From Arachidicoccus rhizosphaerae (GTDB lineage: Bacteria; Bacteroidota; Bacteroidia; Chitinophagales; Chitinophagaceae): a stretch of 64,000 bases of DNA. Positions 7,477 through 18,100 of this stretch are shown here, piece by piece (position 1 is the stretch's first letter; the number at the start of each line of letters is the position of its first letter). A program made the position numbers and the translations under genes. The stretch covers positions 157,776 through 221,775 of the forward strand of contig NZ_FNQY01000007.1 of the NCBI RefSeq assembly GCF_900107765.1, in the 5' to 3' direction. The notes under the pieces are model-generated. The model was not told where the DNA came from. It did no database searches and worked only from the letters and a program-made list of their open reading frames with translations.

Positions 7477-10338
7477 ATGCGCTTATTTAAGAAATTAGCA
7501 TTTGGGTTAATAACGTGTATACCTTTAATGGCATGGCCTGGGAATTCTCATGCCCAAAATGAACCTGCTCGTGAAAATAAGCCCGATGCAGGTTACTTAT
7601 TTGCCTATTTTGAAGGCAAAGGTACCAATCAGGAAGCCTTGCGTTTTGCGGTAAGTCAGGACGCTGTTCATTGGAAAGCACTGAATAACAATAATCCTGT
7701 GATTGGCTCTGATTCGATCTCTGCTACTGGAGGTATCCGGGATCCGCATATATTAAGAGGAGAAAAGGCGGATGGTTATTTCCTGGTGGCCACAGATATG
7801 AATACTCGGAAAAACGGTTGGGATTATAATCCTGGCATTGTTATGCTTCATTCAAAAGATTTATTGAATTGGAGTCATAGCAAAATAGAACTTTCCAAGC
7901 AATATCCTAAGAAATTTGCAAATATCAAATGGGTCTGGGCTCCGCAGACTATTTTTGATCCAAAAGTCAATAAATACCTGGTGTATTTTACAGTTCGGTT
8001 TAAGGACAACGAAAAACTGGATTTTTATGCCGCCTATGCCAATAAAGACTTTAGCGGATTTGAAGGCACTCCCAAATTGTTATTCAGTCCGGAATTTGGA
8101 GGCATAGATGCTGATATTATATACAAGAATGGGCTTTATCATTTTTTCTTTAAAGGCAATACCAAAAATGCAGCGGGCAAAGAAATTAAAAATGGCATTA
8201 AGCAGGCGACTAGTCAGAAGCTCTGGGGACCTTGGAAAGAATTACCGGGCTATATAGACGCTTTTGCTGATAAAGATACCAGTGTTGAAGGGTCCAGTGT
8301 TTTTAAACTAAACGATAAAGACTCCTATGTGCTGATGTATGACCTGTATGGAGTGGGCAAGTATGCCTATCAGACATCGGCTGATTTAAACAATTTTTCA
8401 AAGGAACCAGCCTATTTTACCAAAGACTTTAATCCAAGACATGGCAGTGTTATCTCTATAAGCAAAGCAGAAGCTCGCCTACTGCAGTCCAAATGGAAAG
8501 GAGTGCCTGCAGATTTATTAAGACCCAATGAAACCGGTGATCTTTATCATTTTACTTCGAACGGAAATCCTATTGTTACTCATGAATTTACAGCTGATCC
8601 GGCAGCTTTGGTAACAGGAGACACGATGTGGTTATTTACGGGAAGGGATGCAAATGGAGGTCAGACCGGATATCATATGAGAGAATGGCTGGCATTTTCT
8701 TCGACAGATATGCATCACTGGACAGAATACCCAACGCCCATGAAATCAGCTGATTTTGACTGGGCAAAGAGTAAGGCCGCCTGGGCGGGTCAGGTAATTC
8801 CTAGAAACGGTAAATACTACTGGTATTTCTGTACCAATTGGTCTGGAATCGGGGTAGCGGTGGCAGACCGCCCTGAAGGCCCGTATAAAGACGCCATCGG
8901 TAAGCCATTATTGACTAATAAGGATTGTTTTGCCTCTTCTCACGGATGGGCTTGCCTGGATCCGAGTGTTTTCATAGACGATGATGGACAGGCCTGGCTC
9001 TTTTGGGGGAACAGAGAGTGTTATTATGCCAAGCTAAAGAAAAATATGACCGAAATTGACGGTCCGGTCAAGCAGATGATGTTTCCTGGTTTTGAATTTA
9101 CGGAAGCGGTCTGGATGCATAAGTATAAAGGGAAGTATTATCTGAGTTATTCTACGGGATTCCCTGAGAAAACGGCCTATGCCATGGCGGATAATATTGA
9201 AGGGCCATATGTTTATAAAGGGATAATCAATGAACTGGCCGGTAATTGTAACACAAATCATCACGCAATCCTGGAATTTAAAGGGCAATGGTATTTTATT
9301 TATCATAATGGAGGTGTGGAACCTGATGGTGGCAGTTTTAGCAGATCAGTCTGCTCTGAATTTTTGAATTATAACCCAGATGGAACTATCCAGAAGATTC
9401 AAATGACGACCGCTGGTACGGATCCCGGATTTGTACCCTTTGATAATAAGAATAATCCGGTATTAAAAGGATTTTATGCGGATCCGGATATCATTTATTC
9501 TTATAAGGATAAAAAATATTATCTCTATCCGACAAGTGACGGTTTTACCGGCTGGAGTGGAACTTATTTTAAAGCTTTTAGCTCTGACAACCTGAAAGAA
9601 TGGAAAGATGAAGGTGTTATTCTGAATTTGAAAAAGGATGTATCCTGGTCCCATACCAATGCCTGGGCACCCACTATGATTGAGAAGAAAACCGCAAAGG
9701 GTTATCAATACTTTTATTATTTTGTAGCGGGTCAACAAATCGGTGTAGCGAGTTCAGATAGTCCTACCGGTCCGTTTAAGGATAGTGGTAAGCCGTTGAT
9801 ACCCAAGGAAACCAAGGGTGGGCAGGCTATTGATCCTGCCGTATTTCATGATCCGGTAAGTGGTAAAGATTATTTGTATTGGGGCAATGGCTATTTAAAA
9901 GTGGCTGAACTAAGCGAGGATATGGAAACCTTAAAGGAAGGAAGCCTTAAGGTGATTACCCCTGACCATACTTTCAGGGAAGGAGCTTATGTCTTTTATA
10001 GAAATAAAAGGTATTATTTTATGTGGTCGGAAAATGACACCAGAAGTCCGGATTATAGAGTACGGTATGGTTATTCGGATAGCCCGGATGGTCCCATTAC
10101 CATTCCTAAAAATAATCTGATTTTACAGAAAAGTCCGGAAAACGGTATTTATGGAACCGGACATAATTCTGTAATCCAGGTGCCTGGTAAAGATCAGTGG
10201 TATATCGTCTATCACCGGTTTCACAGGCCAACCGGAATACATATGGGAGACGCTGCAGGCTATAATAGAGAAGTGTGTATTGATGCATTGGAATTTAATC
10301 CGGATGGTAGTATAAAACCTGTTATCCCAACTTTGTAG
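7477..10338 (+). CDS. Triple-domain GH43 protein (three tandem five-bladed propellers)
   Basis: GH43 enzymes are inverting arabinofuranosidases, xylosidases, arabinanases or exo-galactanases. This 953-residue secreted protein (signal peptide about 1-27, ending SHAQ) carries three GH43-like propellers at about 30-335, 345-645 and 655-953. Each keeps the catalytic Asp-Asp-Glu set: D89, D211, E271 in the first; D374, D495, E543 in the second; D669, D786, E835 in the third. The second and third show the classic DPAV/DPSV and WG signatures. The first is more divergent and begins YLFAYFEGKG. Most family members have one such domain, sometimes two. It lies between GH27 and HTCS, which points to arabinogalactan side-chain removal. 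Subfamily and activity of each domain are unknown. Confidence 0.88.
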   Translation: MRLFKKLAFGLITCIPLMAWPGNSHAQNEPARENKPDAGYLFAYFEGKGTNQEALRFAVSQDAVHWKALNNNNPVIGSDSISATGGIRDPHILRGEKADGYFLVATDMNTRKNGWDYNPGIVMLHSKDLLNWSHSKIELSKQYPKKFANIKWVWAPQTIFDPKVNKYLVYFTVRFKDNEKLDFYAAYANKDFSGFEGTPKLLFSPEFGGIDADIIYKNGLYHFFFKGNTKNAAGKEIKNGIKQATSQKLWGPWKELPGYIDAFADKDTSVEGSSVFKLNDKDSYVLMYDLYGVGKYAYQTSADLNNFSKEPAYFTKDFNPRHGSVISISKAEARLLQSKWKGVPADLLRPNETGDLYHFTSNGNPIVTHEFTADPAALVTGDTMWLFTGRDANGGQTGYHMREWLAFSSTDMHHWTEYPTPMKSADFDWAKSKAAWAGQVIPRNGKYYWYFCTNWSGIGVAVADRPEGPYKDAIGKPLLTNKDCFASSHGWACLDPSVFIDDDGQAWLFWGNRECYYAKLKKNMTEIDGPVKQMMFPGFEFTEAVWMHKYKGKYYLSYSTGFPEKTAYAMADNIEGPYVYKGIINELAGNCNTNHHAILEFKGQWYFIYHNGGVEPDGGSFSRSVCSEFLNYNPDGTIQKIQMTTAGTDPGFVPFDNKNNPVLKGFYADPDIIYSYKDKKYYLYPTSDGFTGWSGTYFKAFSSDNLKEWKDEGVILNLKKDVSWSHTNAWAPTMIEKKTAKGYQYFYYFVAGQQIGVASSDSPTGPFKDSGKPLIPKETKGGQAIDPAVFHDPVSGKDYLYWGNGYLKVAELSEDMETLKEGSLKVITPDHTFREGAYVFYRNKRYYFMWSENDTRSPDYRVRYGYSDSPDGPITIPKNNLILQKSPENGIYGTGHNSVIQVPGKDQWYIVYHRFHRPTGIHMGDAAGYNREVCIDALEFNPDGSIKPVIPTL

Positions 10339-10341
10339 ATT

Positions 10342-10376
10342 AATTGCTAATGAATAGTTTGTTGTGTATAGCAATT
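10342..10376 (+). repeat. Small inverted repeat between GH43 and HTCS genes
   Basis: AATTGCTA (10342-10349) pairs with TAGCAATT (10369-10376) in the 49-bp gap. No T-run follows, so it is not a typical terminator. It may tune expression of the regulator gene relative to the enzymes. Confidence 0.4.
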
Positions 10377-10387
10377 GAAATCACGTA

Positions 10388-13300
10388 ATGGAACCTAAAA
10401 GAATCTATATATTATATTCGTTACTGCTCTTTTTCGTGATATTGAGCAGTGTTAGCCATGTATATGCACAGCCAAAGCCTTTAAAGGACGGGAATATCCA
10501 AAAGCAGGGAATTGGCGTGGATACTTTGTCTTTTGAGAATATTGGTGTAGAGGACGGACTTTCCAATAATGCTGTAACTTGTTTGATGCAGGATCACTAT
10601 GGACTCATTTGGATGGGTACCTATGATGGCCTCAATCGTTATGATGGTGCTAATTTTGACGTATTCAGAAACAAACTCAGTGATAGTTTTTCTGTCATAA
10701 ATAATCACATTACTGTATTAAAGGAAGGTAAATCCGGCATTATTTGGGTTGGGACTCAAATGGGTTTTGCTCAATTTGATTATGCGGATTTTAAGTTTCA
10801 TACTGCTTATTATAGGCCATATGGAGAGAATAGCGCATTAAAAACCACAGCTAGAGTAAAGGATATATTGGCTGATAGCCTGGGTAATGTACTTGTCGCC
10901 ACGGAAAATTACGGACTTTTATTTAAATCTTCCAGACAAAGGATTTTTAGTCAGGTGCTGCTCAATGGGAAATCAAGTTTAAATATAACTGCAATCAGTC
11001 CTTTTAGGAATAACAGTTATTTAGTGTATATAAAGGATCAAGGACTCTTCAGGTTTGATGGGGATAAATGTAGTTTAACCCCGATGGCAATTAATATGCC
11101 GGTTGCTACCAGATTACTTTATGAGCCGGAAGAAGGACAATTGCTCATTGGCTCAGAAGAAGGGTTATTTAAGTACGAATTGGCCACAAAAAAAATTAGC
11201 CTTTATTGTCAAGCATTATCAAGATCGAATATTACACATCTTTTAAGGGATAGGAAAGGTGTGTTATGGATATCAACTGACGGCAACGGGGTGGCGGTAT
11301 TATCAAACGTAAATAATCCGGATAAAGACCTACAGTTTATTAAGGCTGGTCGGGAAAAGAATCAGTTAAAGAGTGCAGCGGTTTATGGTGTTTTTGAGGA
11401 TCATAAAGAAAGAAAATGGATAGCTACTTTAAGAGGCGGTGTCAGTTTATTGAAAACCGGGAGTTCCGCGTTCAAAACATTCAGCAAAGATGATTTTAAT
11501 CCTGCTTCATTAGTCAGTAATTTTATTCTTTCATTCTGCGAGGATAAAGCTCATAATGTCTGGATTGGTACGGATGGTGGCGGTATTAGTTATTGGAATC
11601 CGGTTACCAACCAGTTCAAAAATTATGTTCATAAACAAGATGATCCTGGTTCCATTAGTGGAAATTATATTGTCAGTATCATAAAAGATTATAAGAATGA
11701 CATATGGATTGCCTCTTTCAATGGAGGTATTGATCGGTTAACACCAGGTAGCAATCAGTTTACACATTATGTCTGCTATAATCCTTATAAAAACAGTTAC
11801 GCGAAGAATTTTTGGAAACTCTTTGAGGATAGTAGGCACCGTATATGGTTGGGCTCCACATTGGGTGATGTTTTATTTAAATTTAATTCGGAAAAAAATA
11901 AATTTGAAGTATTTGATACAACGTTGATCAATATTCATACGATGTATGAAGATACAAAAGGCAATATCTGGCTGGGGAATTATGATCAACTGATTAAATT
12001 GGATACACTTCATAATAATCATGAATATATACATGTAGGTTTTCCCGTCAGGTCTATTATTGAAGATGATCAAAATAGACTTTGGGTAGGTACAGAAGGC
12101 GGTGGGTTAATGTTGTATGATGCTAAAAATGAAAGTTTTAAAAGTTACACAATGGACGACGGCTTTTCAAGCAATTCCATTTTGAACCTACTCAAAGATA
12201 AAAAAGGAAGGATTTGGTGCAGCACCTATAACGGGCTGAGTGTGTTTGATCCGAAAAGTAAATCTATATACAATTACCATGATCATGATGGCTTGCAAAG
12301 CAATCAGTTTAGTTATAACGCGGCCCTTGCCTTGAGTAATGGAAATTTTTTATTTGGAGGAGTTGCCGGGTTTAATGAATTTACACCTGAAGAGGTTAAT
12401 AAAGTAGCTCCTTCGGTCCGGGTATTGATTACCAGTTTTAAAGTCAACAATGTGCCTGTGGAACAAAGTGGTTTTTTGCCTAAGGGCAGTTCTGCTGTTG
12501 ATTTTACTTCTATTACAACACCTTTTAATCAGGCAAGCTTTCAGATTCGCTTTGCGGCCTTAAATTATGATGCACCAACTAGTGTACAATATGGATATTA
12601 TCTGGAAGGTTGGGATAAAGCCTGGACATATATTGGTAATAACCACAATATATCTTATTCCAGACTAAATGAAGGCGAATATATTTTGCATTTAGCAGTA
12701 CTGCAGCCAGATGGAAAGCCACTTCTTTCGACAGAAAGAATTCTAGAAATTCGAGTCTTGCCACCGTGGTATCGTAGCTGGTGGGCCTATCTGATTTATT
12801 TACTGGCAGTTGTTGGTTTAATTTACGCCTATCAGAAGTATAGACAACGACGTACAAAACTTTTATATGAAATGAAGCTCACCCGCATGAACGCCAATGC
12901 GGAACGGGAATTGAATGAAAGAAAAATTGCCTTTTTTACTAATATTTCGCATGAGTTCAGAACGATGTTGACACTTATCATTAATCCTATAAAGGAGTTA
13001 ATGGAACATGCGGATGAAACAGGACAGCCCGAAACGGTAAGAACTGCCTATAAAAATTCAAGAAGAATGCTGGGACTTATTGGCCAGTTATTGTTATTTA
13101 GAAAGGCAGATAGAGAAGAAACGCAACTCCATATTTCTAAACTGAATCTAGAGGAATTGTGTAGGGAAGTGTTTGATAGTTTTGCTTATCAGGCAAAAAG
13201 CCAGCAGATTGATTATCGATTTGAAGTAAAAGAGTTGTATCCTAATAAAGTTTATGAAGGTGATATAGCTAGCGGTCTTTTTGAGCGAGATGCCTTGGAA

Positions 13301-14632
13301 ATTTATGGGGATCAGGAAAAAATAGAGATTTTATTATTTAATTTGATTTCCAATGCCTTTAAATATACGGCCCCCAAAGGACGAATTATTTTGAGCTTGG
13401 AAGAACGTGCAACAGATGTTTTAATAAAATTAGAGGACACTGGCAAGGGTATCGCAGCTCAGGAAAAGGAAAAGGTGTTTCAGAAATTCTACCAACGTCA
13501 TGATAGTGGAGAAAGAGCCAAGCCAGGTTTTGGAATTGGTTTGTTTTTGGTAAAGGAGTTTGTTGGATTACATCATGGAACTGTCACTTTAGACAGTGTC
13601 GTTGAAAAGGGTACATCTTTTATTATAGGACTTCCTAAAGGAAAAGATCACTTTGCAGGAGAAATGATTCATGAATCTGTGGAACAAAGTAATGGCCTTG
13701 CAGAGGATATGCTGGATAAGGAAGCGTTGTTAGACTTTGAACAACAACAACAAGGCCCATCTTTATATGTTTCAAAGGAAAACAGTACTTCTTTTAAGGA
13801 TAAAGACGAAAGCCAGGTAGAGCTTGTGTCTGATCGTCAAAGAATTCTGATTGCAGATGATAACAGAGAAATTAGGACCTTTGTTTCCAGTCTTTTCAAA
13901 GGCTATGAGGTAATGGTTGCTGAAGACGGAAACAGGGCCTGGGAATTGATTCGGGATAAAATACCTGATTTAGTCATTTTGGATCTTATAATGCCTGGAA
14001 TGACAGGGGATAATATCTGTAAATCTTTAAAATCTGATGAAAAACTCAGTCATATTCCTGTTGTTATTCTTACTGCGGAGGAGTCTTCTGATATAAGGCT
14101 AAGATGTGTGGAAGCAGGGGCGGATGACTATATTACAAAGCCATTCGAGAAAGAATTACTGATGGCCAGAGTGGGCAATCTATTAAAAGCTAAAAATAGC
14201 CTTCAAAAATATTTTTACAACGAGATAACTCTTCAGGATAATCAAAATAAACTTACTTTAGAAGATAAAGTCTTTTTGGATGGTTGCATGCGCATTGTAG
14301 AAGAACACCTGGATGATGATCAGTTTAAGGTGCAGATTTTGGTGGATGAAATGTGCATGAGTCATTCAAGTTTATATAAAAAAATACACGCTTTGACGGG
14401 ATATTCCGTCGCTGGCTATGTTCGATTTGTTCGCTTAAGAAAAGCAGCGGAGTTATTTGTAAATACCCAGAATAATGTAAATGAAGTCGCTTTTATTGTT
14501 GGCTTTAATGATGTGAAGTATTTTAGATCGCAATTTCAGAAACTGTTTAATATGACACCTTCTGCCTATATTAAGAAGTTTCGTAAGCCATTTGCCGGTA
14601 TGTATACCAGAAAACGTTCGGCCGATACCTGA
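10388..14632 (+). CDS. Hybrid two-component system sensor/regulator (HTCS)
   Basis: A one-protein signal pathway of the inner membrane: it senses a periplasmic oligosaccharide and activates PUL genes. Order of parts over 1414 residues: signal peptide (to about 27), two-sided Reg_prop beta-propeller repeats (about 45-700), Y_Y_Y domain (about 716-780), one membrane span (about 798-818), histidine kinase with His855 in the H-box, ATPase domain (about 971-1080, N-box SNAFKYT, GFGIGLFLVKE), receiver domain with Asp1199 (DLVILDLIMPG) and an AraC-type helix-turn-helix (about 1311-1400). The usual H-box reads SHEFRTPLTL; here Pro is replaced by Met (SHEFRTMLTL). It is the only HTCS in the window and the likely regulator of the CCCC-box promoters. 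Confidence 0.95.
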   Translation: MEPKRIYILYSLLLFFVILSSVSHVYAQPKPLKDGNIQKQGIGVDTLSFENIGVEDGLSNNAVTCLMQDHYGLIWMGTYDGLNRYDGANFDVFRNKLSDSFSVINNHITVLKEGKSGIIWVGTQMGFAQFDYADFKFHTAYYRPYGENSALKTTARVKDILADSLGNVLVATENYGLLFKSSRQRIFSQVLLNGKSSLNITAISPFRNNSYLVYIKDQGLFRFDGDKCSLTPMAINMPVATRLLYEPEEGQLLIGSEEGLFKYELATKKISLYCQALSRSNITHLLRDRKGVLWISTDGNGVAVLSNVNNPDKDLQFIKAGREKNQLKSAAVYGVFEDHKERKWIATLRGGVSLLKTGSSAFKTFSKDDFNPASLVSNFILSFCEDKAHNVWIGTDGGGISYWNPVTNQFKNYVHKQDDPGSISGNYIVSIIKDYKNDIWIASFNGGIDRLTPGSNQFTHYVCYNPYKNSYAKNFWKLFEDSRHRIWLGSTLGDVLFKFNSEKNKFEVFDTTLINIHTMYEDTKGNIWLGNYDQLIKLDTLHNNHEYIHVGFPVRSIIEDDQNRLWVGTEGGGLMLYDAKNESFKSYTMDDGFSSNSILNLLKDKKGRIWCSTYNGLSVFDPKSKSIYNYHDHDGLQSNQFSYNAALALSNGNFLFGGVAGFNEFTPEEVNKVAPSVRVLITSFKVNNVPVEQSGFLPKGSSAVDFTSITTPFNQASFQIRFAALNYDAPTSVQYGYYLEGWDKAWTYIGNNHNISYSRLNEGEYILHLAVLQPDGKPLLSTERILEIRVLPPWYRSWWAYLIYLLAVVGLIYAYQKYRQRRTKLLYEMKLTRMNANAERELNERKIAFFTNISHEFRTMLTLIINPIKELMEHADETGQPETVRTAYKNSRRMLGLIGQLLLFRKADREETQLHISKLNLEELCREVFDSFAYQAKSQQIDYRFEVKELYPNKVYEGDIASGLFERDALEIYGDQEKIEILLFNLISNAFKYTAPKGRIILSLEERATDVLIKLEDTGKGIAAQEKEKVFQKFYQRHDSGERAKPGFGIGLFLVKEFVGLHHGTVTLDSVVEKGTSFIIGLPKGKDHFAGEMIHESVEQSNGLAEDMLDKEALLDFEQQQQGPSLYVSKENSTSFKDKDESQVELVSDRQRILIADDNREIRTFVSSLFKGYEVMVAEDGNRAWELIRDKIPDLVILDLIMPGMTGDNICKSLKSDEKLSHIPVVILTAEESSDIRLRCVEAGADDYITKPFEKELLMARVGNLLKAKNSLQKYFYNEITLQDNQNKLTLEDKVFLDGCMRIVEEHLDDDQFKVQILVDEMCMSHSSLYKKIHALTGYSVAGYVRFVRLRKAAELFVNTQNNVNEVAFIVGFNDVKYFRSQFQKLFNMTPSAYIKKFRKPFAGMYTRKRSADT

Positions 14633-14725
14633 TAACTTCAGGATAATATTTGCTTTAAGATATTTTTAGCTACATATTGCGCCTATGAATTTCTTTGCTT
14701 TTCAACAAGGGCAGCCTTTGTGTGC

Positions 14726-14747
14726 CTCTGAATCATCAGAGTTTTTT
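14726..14747 (+). terminator. Rho-independent terminator after HTCS
   Basis: CTCTGA (14726-14731) and TCAGAG (14736-14741) form a short stem with loop ATCA, followed by six Ts. Confidence 0.7.
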
Positions 14748-14900
14748 GTTGTGCAGAAACGGTGGATTGACTGCTTGTTTAAATCTTAAATATTATTAGT
14801 GTCTATTTTAAGAATCTAGCTTACTAAATTGGACTCATAGCATTATTTAAGAACTCTGTTTATGTTTAATTAACAATTATTCGATCATTTCTGTTAAGAA

Positions 14901-14967
14901 TTATCAAATTGGCCCCTAAAATTAAACAAATGTCACCCATGATTAATAATTGTATAATTTACTTTTG
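14901..14967 (+). promoter_or_regulatory. CCCC box B and promoter of SusC-2
   Basis: TTATCAAATTGGCCCC (14901-14916) matches 12 of 16 positions of the box before SusC-4. A second C-rich half, CACCCA (14934-14939 region), lies 23 bp further on. A perfect TAnnTTTG element, TACTTTTG, is at 14960-14967. The CCCC to -7 gap is 43 bp, about two helical turns more than in boxes A and D, or the CACCCA half is the promoter-proximal site. Confidence 0.5.
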
Positions 14968-15102
14968 CTAAAAGTGTAAAGATGACATGCAAAATTTTCA
15001 TTTGTTTTTCGAATATTCTATAAGAGATTTTCTGCTATAAACCAATGTGTTAAGATTGTATGAACCTCTGAGCGATTGAATAATTTTTAAAAATCCCCTA
15101 CT

Positions 15103-18100
15103 ATGAACAAATTTGAAAAAAAATCTTTGTTTTCTGCCGGGAGATATGCCATAACAAGGCTATTACGGCAGTCTATTGTTGTTCTGATGCTTATGGTGGT
15201 CACAAATTATGCGGTGGCGCAAAGTGATCATTTGGTCCATGGTGTAGTTGTCGATGAACATAATTTGCCTGTTTCAAATGTCTCGGTACAGGCTAAAAAT
15301 GCCAAAAATGGCACTATCACAAATGCGCAAGGTGAATTCAGGCTGGAAGCCTCATCTGAAGACAGCCTTGTGTTTTCTTTAATTGGTAATCAAAGTCAAA
15401 CCCTATTAGTAGGTAATCGGTCCGAATTCAGGGTAGTGCTTATTAGTAATGAAGCTGCCTTATTAAATGATGTAGTTGTGGTGGGTTATGGAACCCAGAA
15501 GAAAAGCGATTTAACCGGATCTGTATCCATCGTGAATGTTGAGGACATGAAAAAGGTCTCCAATAGCAATATGAGTACGATGCTTGAAGGACGTGTCGCG
15601 GGGGTGAATGTGACTACAGATGGTGAGCCGGGCGCTGATCCTACGGTGAGGATACGTGGTATTGGTTCCTTCGGAGATGTTTCTCCTCTTTATGTCGTAG
15701 ATGGTGTGCCGGTTGGGACTACTATCAGAGACTTTTCCCCAAATGATATCGAAAGTATGCAGGTTTTGAAGGATGCTTCTGCAGCTGCCATTTATGGTTC
15801 CCGGGCGGCTAACGGAGTGGTGATCATTACCACGAAGCATGGCCTGAAAAACACGAAGTTAAAAGTGAACTATGCGGGTTATGTTGGGATGGACAACGTG
15901 CCCAAGAAAATAAGTCTTTTAGGAACTTCCGATTATCAGAAAATCAATAATTTAAGTCGTGAAAATGCAGGCTTGCCACTATGGAGCGCCAATGATCCAA
16001 CGTCGTCGGACTATATCTCCCCCGATTCATTAAATACAGATTGGCAAAACGCGACTTTTGTTACGGGTATGCGCCAGGACCATGCACTGGGTTTATCAGG
16101 TGGAGGCGAAAACTCTACTTATAATATATCCATGGATTACTATAACCAACAAGGTACTTTTACAGGTGTTGGTCCCAAATATAATCGGTATACGCTGCGT
16201 ATGACTAATACGACCGAGCTGGGTATATTTAAATTTAATGTTTCCGGAGTTTATTCCCATTCTGATCAGAATACCCTGAATACCACCAATCAGGTGGGAA
16301 GCTTTTTTGGATCTGAACCACCCATGGTTTTACAGATACTGACCATGATTCCCACCATGCCCGTTTATGATGCATCTACAAGTTCCGGATATGGTAGTTA
16401 TAATACGACCACGCAAGGTGAAATGTATTCTTTGAATATGGTTGGAATGAATAATATGCTTAAAAGAAGCACAATTGTCGACCGAATGCTATTAAGTGGT
16501 ACAGGTGAAGTTGACTTTGGAAAGCTGTTTTTATTAAAGAATCAGGGACTTAAATATAAGCTCAATGTCTCCTGGGATAAAACCTATGCCAAAGACTTTA
16601 ACTGGGTGCCTACTTTTGATTTTACTCCTTTTTATACCAATACGATTGCAAAATTGGATCAAGGCTACCGGAATTATACAACTGCTTTAATAGAGAACAT
16701 TCTGACCTATACGGCTCAGTTTGGAAGGCATAATTTGGAGGTTACCGCGGGACAAACCTATCAGAATGATAATTACAATACGCTGACTGGTCATGGTGAA
16801 GGGTTTGCTGAACCTTACAAAATGGAGTTGTCCAATGCCGAAAGTACGACAAGCTCAAGTTATAGCAGCAGTCATTATATATCCTCTCTGTTAGGCAGGC
16901 TTAACTATAATTTTGATGAAAAGTATTTACTCTCTGCAACCATCAGACGGGATGGTTCTTCAAGATTCAGTGAAGCGAATAGATTTGGTTATTTTCCCTC
17001 AGTTTCAGTAGGTTGGAAAATTAACAAAGAAAAATTCTTTAGAGTTGATGAACATATCATTTCTGAATTAAAATTAAGAGCCAGTTATGGTGTTTTAGGT
17101 AATGAAAATATCGGCGAGTATGCCTACCTGCAGGCTGTCAATCGAAATTATGTATATAATTTCAATAATTCAGTGGTATTTGGTGGGAGTGAAGCTTCTG
17201 TAGTAGATGATAACCTCAAATGGGAAAGTAAGAAAATGACCAATATTGGTCTAGACATGAGCTTATTTGATCATCAGTTTGATTTTACGGCGGAATACTA
17301 CAAATCAAGAAGTTCAGATTTGCTGGTAGGCGTGAATATTCCTTTATCAGTAGGCTCCCTGAATAGTGCGCCAACGGTTAATGCGGGTACTATGGATAAT
17401 TCAGGACTTGAGTTTTCAGCAACATATCGGAATCATAAACATGAATTTAAGTACGATATTTCTGCTAACGCATCCACCGTGCATAATAAAGTTATTAGTT
17501 TAGGTAATAATGGACAACCAATTTATGGGGCCGGATCAAGAACACAGGAAGGCCAGGAAGTAGGCCGTCAGTTTGGATATGTGTATGAAGGTATTTTTCA
17601 GACAGCTGATGAAGTCAGTAGCGCTGCTTTTCAATCTGCCGGAACCGGAGTTGGAGATATTAAATTTAAAGACCTGAATGGTGACGGCACAATCGATGCT
17701 AGCGACAGAACTGATTTAGGGAGTTCCTTGCCACATCTTTCCTACGGATTAAGTTTTATGGCTTCTTACAAGAATTTAGATTTTTCGATTATGGCCAATG
17801 GAGTAGGAAAATTCCTGGTGGATGATGCCATTTATCGTTCTTTGATGCATTCAGATGGCGGCCTTAACTGGTCAACTGACATTCTGAATAGCTGGTCAAC
17901 GGATAATACAAGTACTAATATTCCCAGAGTAGTCTACGTGGATGAGAACGGTAATGGTCGTGACTCCGACAGACCAGGATGGCTGCAAAACGGAGCTTAT
18001 ACCAAAATATCCACCATATCAATCGGATACACAGTGCCTACCAGGAAAATATTTTCCTCCTTCAGAGCATATGTAACCTGTCAGAATGTTTACACCTTCT

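Larger units (their letters stand above)
14633..15102. other. Intergenic region before SusC-2
   Basis: 470 bp without a gene. It contains the terminator of the HTCS unit (14726-14747), CCCC box B (14901-14939) and a -7 element (14960-14967), leaving a leader of about 130 nt before SusC-2. Confidence 0.6.
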
